This document shows, piece after piece, positions 44,881 to 52,236 of a stretch of DNA of 64,000 nucleotides (within the stretch, counting starts at the first letter, position 1; every line of letters begins with the position of its first letter). The position numbers and the translations under genes are program-made. The stretch is from Shiella aurantiaca (GTDB taxonomy: Bacteria > Bacteroidota > Bacteroidia > Cytophagales > Cyclobacteriaceae): positions 62,001 through 126,000 of the forward strand of contig JAUHJS010000004.1 in NCBI GenBank assembly GCA_030412945.1, written 5' to 3'. The notes under the pieces were generated by a model. It saw only the letters and a program-made list of their open reading frames with translations, ran no database searches and was not told the origin of the DNA.

Positions 44881-45399
44881 ATGGATATGAAAAAATGTAG
44901 TGTATTATTCCTATTGATTGTGCTCATAGGAAGCTCTCAGCAAAAGTTATTCGCACAGGATTACAGGTTTCACTCTGTATTTATCTACAATTTCACCAAA
45001 TACATTCAATGGCCCGAGGCCAATAACTCAGGTGATTTTGTGATTGGTGTGCTGGGTGAATCGCCCATTATCGCAGAGTTGGAAAAAATGGCTTCCACCA
45101 AAACGGCCGGTTCTCAGAAGTTTATTATCAAAAAAATCGAGAGTGTGGCCGAAGTCAACAAAATGCAGATTTTGTTTATCCCCAATGCCCGCAGTAAGTT
45201 TTTGGAAGAAGTGATCGGTAAGGTGGGTACCCAGCCAACCTTGGTGATTACCGAAAAACCCGGACTCGGCCAAAAGGGAAGCGGTATCAACTTTATATTG
45301 GTTGATGGCAAGTGGAAGTTTGAACTGAACCGAGCAGCTACCGATAAAGGAGGTTTAAAAATTTCGGGTGAGCTTGCCCGGTTAGCAATTGAGATTTAA
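44881..45399 (+). CDS. YfiR-like (DUF4154) periplasmic protein
   Basis: A 172-residue exported protein: a signal peptide (MDMKKCSVLFLLIVLIGSS, cut after FAQ near residue 26), then a YfiR domain beginning with FHSVFIYNFTKYIQWPE, the family signature. YfiR proteins are periplasmic repressors or partners of membrane signalling proteins; in Pseudomonas YfiR controls the diguanylate cyclase YfiN. Here the next gene (88 bases on) encodes a HAMP-GAF-PAS membrane protein, so a similar ligand-sensing pair is likely. An alternative ATG is at 44887. Confidence 0.82.
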   Translation: MDMKKCSVLFLLIVLIGSSQQKLFAQDYRFHSVFIYNFTKYIQWPEANNSGDFVIGVLGESPIIAELEKMASTKTAGSQKFIIKKIESVAEVNKMQILFIPNARSKFLEEVIGKVGTQPTLVITEKPGLGQKGSGINFILVDGKWKFELNRAATDKGGLKISGELARLAIEI

Positions 45400-45487
45400 G
45401 TTTTGTACCTTATACCACATAGCGCAATAATTCAGTAAAGAGAGTCTTTTTACTGGATTTTGTTTTTATACACAAGCCTGTTCCCAT

Positions 45488-47407
45488 ATGAAGAAGTTTC
45501 GTTTTACCATTCGCAACAAAATTTTAGGTGGCTTTTTTCTTCTTATCCTCACCTTCATTGCCTACACGGCCATTACCATCATTACCATTAACCGTAACAG
45601 TAAGGTTACCGAATTAAGTAGTCAGGTGGTTACGCCTTCCTTAACGGCTATTAAGGATTTTAAAGAATTGGTAATCCGCTCAAAAATGTTGATTACCAAC
45701 TGGGTGTATTTGCAGTCAAACCTAGAGGACAAGGAAGCCCTCAAAGTATTGCACTCTTCTGAATACCCCAAACTGAAAGAGGATATCAACGCCTTAATGG
45801 TGAACTGGAACAACGAAAACGACCGTATGAAAATGGATACCATTTTTATGCGCTTCGAAAACCTGTTGGGTGTGCATAAGGGAATCATGGAAGAACTGGT
45901 GGATTTTGAAGACTATGAAGACTTCATGATCAAGTTCATGGCCGTAGAGTCTATTGAAAGCCAAGTATTGCCTGAATCTTCGGCTATCGACAAAAGCTTG
46001 GAAGAACTGGTGAAAGTGAAGCAAAAAGAAGCCGATGAAATAGAGGCCACCATTCAAGAAGCCTCTATCCGTTTGCGCAACACCTCCGTTTATTTAGGGG
46101 TAGCCATTACCATAGTCGGTTTTATGGGCGCCTTCTTTATGGCGCTATCCATCACGGGGCCTATCAATTACATCAAAAATATTGTTATCAAATTGGGTAC
46201 GGGTGAATTACCGGAAGACCAAGATCGGAAATTCAGCAACGATGAAATAGGAGAAATGGCGAAAGCTATGGACAAGCTCGTAGCGGGTTTAAAGTCTACT
46301 TCTTACTTTGCCGAGAACATTGGTAATGGAAACTACAACTCCGAATATCAACCGCTAAGCGAAGGTGATGTGCTGGGCAATGCCCTTATCAACATGCGCG
46401 ATAACCTACAAAAAGTAGCCGAAGAAGATAAGAGAAGGAACTGGGCTACTGAAGGTTTGGCCCGCTTTGGTGAAATTCTTCGTAAAAACAATGACAATCT
46501 GGCCAAGCTATCTGACGAAATTATCTCCAATTTGGTGAAGTACATGAAAGCTAACCAAGGCGGCTTGTACATCATCAGTGATGAAGACGATAACGAAGCG
46601 TATCTAAAACTCAATGCATGCTATGCCTGGGACAAAAAGAAATACCTGGAACAGCGTATTTACGAAGGTGAAGGCCTAACAGGGCAAGCATGGCTCGAAA
46701 AAGATACCATTTACCTTACCGAAGTTCCTAAAGATTATATCGCTATTACCTCCGGTTTGGGAGAGGCCAATCCAAGAGCGATACTCATCGTTCCTTTGAA
46801 AGTAAATGAAGAAGTATACGGGGTGATTGAAATCGCCTCTTTTGTGGAATTCAATGATTTTGAAATCGAGTTTGTGGAGAAAATTGCTGAAAGTATAGCC
46901 TCCACTATCTCTTCTGTAAAAATCAACGAGCGTACTTCCAAGCTTTTGGAAGAGTCGACCCAGCTTACAGAGCAAATGCGCGCCCAAGAAGAGGAGATGC
47001 GCCAAAATATGGAAGAGCTGCAAGCCACACAAGAAGAAATGCACCGCAGCCAGCGCGATCGCGAAGACAAAGAAAAAATCATCAGCTCCACCAATATGCA
47101 AATTGAAATGGACAACCATTTCACCATCACTAGCACCAACGAAATGGTACGTGATGTCTTGAAATATGGGAGTGGGGAGTTGATTGGTAAATCCTTTGAT
47201 GTATTGGCAGCCAATAAGGATGGTTTCGAAAAGCTGAAAAGCAACCTAAAAGACGGTCGCACTTGGGCAGGCACTATGCGCCTCAAAACCAGCAAAGGCG
47301 ACACCGTAGTAGTTCAGGTTTCGGCCGGACAAACTTACGACCCAATAGAAGGTACCAATCGTTATCTATTCTTCGGAGCCGATATTAGTAGTTTGGATAT
47401 AGCCTAA
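45488..47407 (+). CDS. Membrane sensor with HAMP, GAF and PAS-like domains, no output domain
   Basis: A 639-residue protein: two transmembrane helices (about 12-32 and 201-221) flanking an all-helical periplasmic sensor (about 33-200, methyl-accepting-type four-helix bundle), a HAMP linker (about 222-275), a further helical linker, a GAF domain (about 330-475, GLTGQAWLEKDTIYLTEVP), a coiled coil rich in Glu/Gln and a PAS-like C-terminus (about 530-639). There is no kinase, phosphatase, cyclase or chemoreceptor signalling domain, so it must act through protein contacts. It follows the YfiR-like gene and its stop overlaps the start of the next lipoprotein gene by one base. Sensing role is inferred. 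Confidence 0.85.
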   Translation: MKKFRFTIRNKILGGFFLLILTFIAYTAITIITINRNSKVTELSSQVVTPSLTAIKDFKELVIRSKMLITNWVYLQSNLEDKEALKVLHSSEYPKLKEDINALMVNWNNENDRMKMDTIFMRFENLLGVHKGIMEELVDFEDYEDFMIKFMAVESIESQVLPESSAIDKSLEELVKVKQKEADEIEATIQEASIRLRNTSVYLGVAITIVGFMGAFFMALSITGPINYIKNIVIKLGTGELPEDQDRKFSNDEIGEMAKAMDKLVAGLKSTSYFAENIGNGNYNSEYQPLSEGDVLGNALINMRDNLQKVAEEDKRRNWATEGLARFGEILRKNNDNLAKLSDEIISNLVKYMKANQGGLYIISDEDDNEAYLKLNACYAWDKKKYLEQRIYEGEGLTGQAWLEKDTIYLTEVPKDYIAITSGLGEANPRAILIVPLKVNEEVYGVIEIASFVEFNDFEIEFVEKIAESIASTISSVKINERTSKLLEESTQLTEQMRAQEEEMRQNMEELQATQEEMHRSQRDREDKEKIISSTNMQIEMDNHFTITSTNEMVRDVLKYGSGELIGKSFDVLAANKDGFEKLKSNLKDGRTWAGTMRLKTSKGDTVVVQVSAGQTYDPIEGTNRYLFFGADISSLDIA

Positions 47408-47829
47408 TGAAAAACATCTGGGCAATCATTTTATACAGTGTCTGTCTGATAAGTTGTGGCCCTTTGCCCAACAATCAGACAGACACTGTTGCTTATAAAG
47501 AAGAGCTGAAATCACGCGAAATTCAAATTGTATCCGAGGGCAAAATTTTGGCTCAAGCCGAAGCCTGGGGCGATTCCATTTGCCAAACATCCTTAGGCTT
47601 TAGTCTGCGCTACCCAGCCGATACGGCCAACAATATTCCTTTTGCCGAAAAAGAAATCATCTCCGCCTATCAATACGCACTGTCTGTACAAGAAAGCCTT
47701 ATCAAAAACCTACAATTGGTAGGGGAAGATAGCATCCTATATACCTTACCCCATATCAATTCGGACAGCACGCTGGAAATTCAAGTAGTGTGGCTAAGCA
47801 AAAAGCAGGTAATCCTCAGCCTATTGTAA
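47407..47829 (+). CDS. Small lipoprotein coupled to the HAMP-GAF-PAS gene
   Basis: A 140-residue protein with a lipobox signal (CLISC, Cys near residue 17) and a mature part with a helix-rich body (AEAWGDSICQTSLGF). It starts at the last base of the preceding stop (TAATG) and so is translationally coupled to the sensor gene. Codons about 11-28 coincide with a 16-bp perfect inverted repeat. Its 3' end overlaps the convergent tag gene by 9 bases. Function unknown, likely the third partner of the YfiR/sensor unit. Confidence 0.65.
   Translation: MKNIWAIILYSVCLISCGPLPNNQTDTVAYKEELKSREIQIVSEGKILAQAEAWGDSICQTSLGFSLRYPADTANNIPFAEKEIISAYQYALSVQESLIKNLQLVGEDSILYTLPHINSDSTLEIQVVWLSKKQVILSLL
47435..47489. 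repeat. Perfect 16-bp inverted repeat inside a coding sequence
   Basis: ACAGTGTCTGTCTGAT (47435-47450) is the exact reverse complement of ATCAGACAGACACTGT (47474-47489), with a 23-base loop whose ends (GTTG/CAAC) can pair further. It lies in the 5' part of the lipoprotein gene and would form a very stable mRNA hairpin about 28 bases past its ATG. Either a translational control element or a chance result of codon choice; there is no U-tract. Confidence 0.75.
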
Positions 47830-48390
47830 GGCTTTAACTTCCCGATAGCGGAAGCAAGTACTGAGATGATCGTTGTACAATCCCATGGCCTGCATATGCG
47901 CGTACATTACCGTACTTCCCAGAAACTTAAACCCTCGTTTTTTCAATACTTTACTCAAAGCATCTGATTCGGGGGAAGTAGCGCGTGCTTCGCCCATGGA
48001 GCGCAAAGCGCCATCAATGGGTTGGTGATTCACAAAAGACCAAATAAAAGTATCGAAAGAGCCAAACTCCTGCTGAATTTCCAGAAATAAACGTGCATTG
48101 TTTACCGCTGCCCGAATTTTGGCTTCGTTTCGTATGATGGAGGCGTCTGTCTTAAGGGCTTGAATAGTGGCCTCGTCAAACTGAGCCACTTGCACGGGGT
48201 CAAAATCAGCGAAAAGCCTACGGTAACCATCCCGCTTTTTTAAAATCGTTGACCAGCTCAAACCCGCCTGAGCCGATTCCAACACCAAAAATTCAAAATG
48301 CACCTTGTCCGAATGATTGGGCACGCCCCATTCGGTATCATGATAATCAATATAGGCTTGAAAGCCCAAGCACCATCCACAACGTTCCAT
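47821..48390 (-). CDS. tag: DNA-3-methyladenine glycosylase I
   Basis: Excises 3-methyladenine from DNA. The 189-residue protein starts MERCGWCLGFQAYIDYHDTEWG, the usual family N-terminus with zinc ligand Cys and catalytic-site residues, and continues with the helix motif FEFLVLESAQAGLSWSTILKKR and a C-terminal zinc-binding region near HMQAMGLYNDHLSTC. ATG 48390 was preferred over 48402. It begins 8 bases after the SDR gene's stop and probably shares its transcript; its 3' end overlaps the convergent lipoprotein gene. Confidence 0.93.
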   Translation of the reverse strand: MERCGWCLGFQAYIDYHDTEWGVPNHSDKVHFEFLVLESAQAGLSWSTILKKRDGYRRLFADFDPVQVAQFDEATIQALKTDASIIRNEAKIRAAVNNARLFLEIQQEFGSFDTFIWSFVNHQPIDGALRSMGEARATSPESDALSKVLKKRGFKFLGSTVMYAHMQAMGLYNDHLSTCFRYREVKALQ

Positions 48391-48398
48391 AAGCCCTA

Positions 48399-49160
48399 TC
48401 AATGAAAATAGCTTCCTGCATTCATATCTATACTGGTTCCGGTGGCATGATCGGCCAAACCACTGAGCAGCATTACCACCATAGGTGCGATATTCTCCGG
48501 CAAGGTGAGTTCTGCTAAAGCAATATCATTTTTGGCATATTCTTCCCCGTACTGATCCATAAACTGCTGCGCCATATCGGTTTTAGTAAATCCGGGGGCT
48601 ATGGAAAACGCCACTATGCCTTTTTTGCCATAGGCTTTAGCAAGCGTTCGCGTTAGGGCTAGCATCCCCGATTTGGAAGCCGCATAGGCCATGTAATCAG
48701 ACGTATCGCCTCGGAAAGCCGCGCGCGAAGAAATATTGACAATGCGTCCGGCAATTCCTTTGTCCAAAAAGTGCTGAACCGATTTCTTGCAGAGCAAAGC
48801 CGCAGCATTTAGGTTGATATCAATTGTTTTGAGCCAATCGTCTATCCATTGCACATCGTTGCTTTCTATGGGTGAGCTAATCGCGATTCCCGCATTATTC
48901 ACCAAACCGTGGATTTCACCAAACTTCTGCTCCACTTCATTAAACAGTCGATTTACCTCTAAGGCTTTTGATAAGTCGGCTTGAAAAAGATGAGCCTTCG
49001 CGCCCAAGGATTTTTGCAGCTGATGAGCCGCCTCGCTATTCTGATTATAGTGGAGTGCTACTTTGGACCCCGAGGCAATAAGTTGCTTGGCAATACCCGC
49101 CCCAATACCGCGTGAAGTTCCGGTAAGTAAAATGTTTTTTCCGCTCAGACTGATTTCCAT
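48399..49160 (-). CDS. Short-chain dehydrogenase/reductase (FabG-like)
   Basis: A 253-residue NAD(P)-dependent oxidoreductase with the classical SDR motifs: TGTSRGIGAGIA near residue 14 (cofactor-binding), NNAG (about 87-90), the catalytic Ser before the active-site Tyr and Lys in MAYAASKSGMLALTRTLA (YxxxK), and the PG motif APGFTKTDMA. It resembles 3-oxoacyl-ACP reductases but the substrate is unknown. Followed by tag with an 8-base gap. Confidence 0.85.
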   Translation of the reverse strand: MEISLSGKNILLTGTSRGIGAGIAKQLIASGSKVALHYNQNSEAAHQLQKSLGAKAHLFQADLSKALEVNRLFNEVEQKFGEIHGLVNNAGIAISSPIESNDVQWIDDWLKTIDINLNAAALLCKKSVQHFLDKGIAGRIVNISSRAAFRGDTSDYMAYAASKSGMLALTRTLAKAYGKKGIVAFSIAPGFTKTDMAQQFMDQYGEEYAKNDIALAELTLPENIAPMVVMLLSGLADHATGTSIDMNAGSYFH

Positions 49161-49254
49161 AAGCTAGGTGATTAAAGGAAAAAAGATACGGATTTTTAAA
49201 AAAGGAAAAAATGGAATTAGTGATTACTCCAACTTTAGGATAAGATCTACCGGC

Positions 49255-50133
49255 TTATTTCAGCTGTGCCTTGTACTGGGCGTATTTATGAATAAGTTGC
49301 TGACGAGTGTTTTCGCCCAAGCTGGGTGCTTGGTTAATCGTTTGAACCAACACTTGAAAAAACTCCTGCATGCGAGGAGAAGAATAAAAATACAAGCCTT
49401 TGTAGAGGGTCATAAATGAAGCATCCAGTTTTTGTGCATTGTATTCTACTATGGCTTGGTTATAGAACAAAAGGCCGGTCGCTTCTTTCATACCAATAGT
49501 AAAGGTCTCGTCCGTAGTAAAAATGTACTCATTGGAAGTAGAAGTTCCGATAAGACTCGGTGACTGGATAGGATTGTTCACCGCACTGATGGACTGTATG
49601 CGTTTTTTTACCTGTTCTGGCTTGAAAACAAACCCATTACTGGCATCGGTAGATTCAAATAAGTAGGTCTGTTCTTTACCTTTTACCAGCACCACAATAT
49701 GATGAGGAGATTCAATAAACTCATACCCTAAGCCAAGCTCATTTAATAAATGGGCATACAACAAAGAAGCTGACAAGCAATTGTATTTTCCTTGTGAAAA
49801 CACATCGGCCAAGTGGGTTTCTTGGGCATATTGGTGCAAGAAGACTTTGTGAGTTTGATAAAACACATAGGCCAAAAATTTGCGCTCAGGTAGAGAAAAC
49901 TTTTCCTTAAGCGTTGTAGCAAATGCTGTCAATTGGTTTTTCCATTCCTGAATTTCCGCTTGTGAAGCTGCGCCATTCATGGCCAGTTGTACTCCAAGAT
50001 AATCGCCACTAGCGGATTCGAATGCTTGTTTTTCGGTTTCTGAAGCAAAAGAAATACTTGCCCATTCATTATCCTGAGCCTGAGTACTCAGACTTAATAA
50101 GCTAATGATAAATAGGCAGGTAACTAGACGCAT
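49255..50133 (-). CDS. Exported transglutaminase-like (SirB1-type) protein
   Basis: A 292-residue protein with a signal peptide (cut after TQAQ near residue 20). A cysteine-peptidase-like triad is visible: Cys in GKYNCLSASLLYAHLL (about 119), His in ESPHHIVVLV (about 144-145), and an acidic partner in YLFESTDASNGF (about 159-165). The layout recalls the SirB1/Transglut_core2 fold. A helical C-terminal part (about 225-292) ends the protein. The substrate is unknown; similar proteins act in the periplasm on peptides or proteins. Confidence 0.65.
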   Translation of the reverse strand: MRLVTCLFIISLLSLSTQAQDNEWASISFASETEKQAFESASGDYLGVQLAMNGAASQAEIQEWKNQLTAFATTLKEKFSLPERKFLAYVFYQTHKVFLHQYAQETHLADVFSQGKYNCLSASLLYAHLLNELGLGYEFIESPHHIVVLVKGKEQTYLFESTDASNGFVFKPEQVKKRIQSISAVNNPIQSPSLIGTSTSNEYIFTTDETFTIGMKEATGLLFYNQAIVEYNAQKLDASFMTLYKGLYFYSSPRMQEFFQVLVQTINQAPSLGENTRQQLIHKYAQYKAQLK

Positions 50134-50254
50134 TTTCTTTGTGTTACTTCAATGTTATGTAAATTTAACAATTTGGTAACATTGGACAAATTTTGCGGAG
50201 GATATTTGTGATGTATGCCTTTGAAATACCGTGCATTCCCTCTAATTTTCCTGT

Positions 50255-51667
50255 ATGACAAACCAGAATCCGTATCAGTCGCTTTTTGCCAAGCACAAAG
50301 AGCGCATGCTCATTCAGCGTGTAGAACCCTTGCATTTGCGCGTGGAACGCCTCAAAAAATTGGAAAATTGGTTGCTCAGCCATCGAGAAGCCATTGCCAA
50401 TGCTTTGCATAGCGATTTCAACAAAAATGCGGTAGAAACGGACATCACGGAAGTTTATCAAATTACTACCGAAATCAAGCACACACTCAAGCATCTTTCA
50501 GCTTGGGTAAAAAATAAGCCTGTAAAAACGCCACTTACTTTTTGGGGTACACGGGCACACATTCAGTATGAGCCCAAAGGGGTTTGTTTGATTATTTCCC
50601 CCTGGAACTATCCGGTCAATCTGGCGCTTGGGCCCTTGGTGAGTTGCTTGGCAGCGGGCAATACCGCTATTTTAAAACCTTCTGAGCTTACTCCGGCCAC
50701 TTCAAGGCTTATCAAAGAAATGGCCGATTCTTTATTTACTGAGGAAGAAGTAGCGGTAATAGAAGGTGGTGTAGAAGAAACCACCCACTTATTGGCACTT
50801 CCCTTCGACCATATTTTCTTCACCGGAAGTCCGGCTGTAGGGAAAATCGTGATGAAAGCGGCTTCTGAGCATCTTACCTCCGTCACTTTAGAGCTTGGCG
50901 GCAAGTCGCCTGTCATTATTGATGCTTCTGCGGATATTAAAGATGCCGCCTACAAAATCGCCTGGGGCAAAGGCATTAACAATGGACAAACCTGCGTAGC
51001 CCCCGATTATCTTTTGATTCATGAAGAGGTAGAACATAAATTCATTGAAGCCTACAAAAAATCAGTAGCCAAAATTTATGGAGGCACGGGGCTTTCCCTG
51101 AAAAGTAATCCGGATTATTGCCGTATAGTAAACCTTAAAAATGTTCAGCGACTGCTTCATCTTTGGGAAGAGGCACTTGCGCATCCACATGAAGTCGCAT
51201 TGCCAATGGTGACCGAAGCCAATGAGCGCTTTATCTCGCCCGCCCTTATCAAAAGCGTGCCCGAAAGTAAAATCATGCAGGAGGAAATATTTGGACCACT
51301 TCTGCCCTATATTACCTACAATCAGTTGGAGGATGCCATTGCCCACATCAATACTTTGCCGAAACCGCTCGGTTTGTATGTGTTCAGCAAAGACAGTTTT
51401 GTGAATCAAAAAGTAGCGCGTGAAACTTCAGCCGGAGCCTTGGTCATCAACGATTGCATGCTACAATTTACTTATCCCGAAGTGCCATTCGGGGGAGTGG
51501 GCAATAGCGGGCTGGGCAAAGCCCATGGTTTTTACGGGTTCCGGGCATTTTCCAATGAAAAACCCGTGATCAAGCAGCGCATAGGTTTTACCACAGTAAG
51601 TCCTCTATTTCCACCTTATGGTAAAAAGAGCAAAACCCTCATGAATGCGCTCATCAAGTACTTTTAA
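50255..51667 (+). CDS. NAD(P)-dependent aldehyde dehydrogenase (class 3-like)
   Basis: Oxidises aldehydes to acids. A 470-residue member of the ALDH superfamily with the Glu in VTLELGGKSPVIID (general base) and the catalytic Cys in NNGQTCVAPDYLL, spaced as in the family; the NAD-binding EGGVEETTHLL and FTGSPAVGK precede them. The C-terminal hydrophobic tail (LMNALIKYF) is typical of class 3 fatty-aldehyde dehydrogenases, so long-chain aldehydes are plausible substrates. Divergent from the transglutaminase-like gene. Confidence 0.93.
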   Translation: MTNQNPYQSLFAKHKERMLIQRVEPLHLRVERLKKLENWLLSHREAIANALHSDFNKNAVETDITEVYQITTEIKHTLKHLSAWVKNKPVKTPLTFWGTRAHIQYEPKGVCLIISPWNYPVNLALGPLVSCLAAGNTAILKPSELTPATSRLIKEMADSLFTEEEVAVIEGGVEETTHLLALPFDHIFFTGSPAVGKIVMKAASEHLTSVTLELGGKSPVIIDASADIKDAAYKIAWGKGINNGQTCVAPDYLLIHEEVEHKFIEAYKKSVAKIYGGTGLSLKSNPDYCRIVNLKNVQRLLHLWEEALAHPHEVALPMVTEANERFISPALIKSVPESKIMQEEIFGPLLPYITYNQLEDAIAHINTLPKPLGLYVFSKDSFVNQKVARETSAGALVINDCMLQFTYPEVPFGGVGNSGLGKAHGFYGFRAFSNEKPVIKQRIGFTTVSPLFPPYGKKSKTLMNALIKYF

Positions 51668-51712
51668 TTTCCTGCACAATGTATTTTACAGCTTGGCGTT
51701 ACTGCTAAGAGT

Positions 51713-52099
51713 ATGAATAAGTGGATTAGCATAGTAGTGTGCGTGATTTTGTGTGGTGTTTCTTCGTGTCAAAGTACTAGCGAAGTGGCACCCATGGCGT
51801 GGGAAGGCACTTGGGCAGCGGTATGGGAAAGTCCCTTCGCTCCACAGGAGACCCTTCAGGGTAGTTTTCATTTTGGAAAACATGGGGAAGTACATATTCA
51901 AGCCTTGGGTAGCGACCAATCTATGCTATTAAGTGACACCACCGAATATACTGCTACATGGCATGTAAATGAAAATCAACTGATTATCGGGAATAGCCAT
52001 GCGCTTGTTTATCAGGTGCTTTCCCAAAGCCCCACCCATATCAAGCTCCTTCTTTTTGATGAAATCCATGTAAATCTCACCCGTTTTTACTTGCCCTGA
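51713..52099 (+). CDS. Small lipoprotein of unknown function
   Basis: A 128-residue lipoprotein precursor with a lipobox (VSSC, Cys at 19) and a compact beta-rich body: MAWEGTWAAVWESPF, HFGKHGEVHIQAL and TEYTATWHVNENQLIIG suggest a lipocalin-like barrel. It begins 45 bases after the aldehyde dehydrogenase gene. No family was named. Confidence 0.6.
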   Translation: MNKWISIVVCVILCGVSSCQSTSEVAPMAWEGTWAAVWESPFAPQETLQGSFHFGKHGEVHIQALGSDQSMLLSDTTEYTATWHVNENQLIIGNSHALVYQVLSQSPTHIKLLLFDEIHVNLTRFYLP

Positions 52100-52236
52100 G
52101 ATACTCAGGTGTTAATTCCGTATTAAATAATATTTGAAAATTGCCATTTGCCTAAATTCATCGGATATTTGACTTGCTTGGGCAGGTACGCCCTGTCTTT
52201 CACACGTGCGCTTGCATTTTTTTAACCAACAGAATT

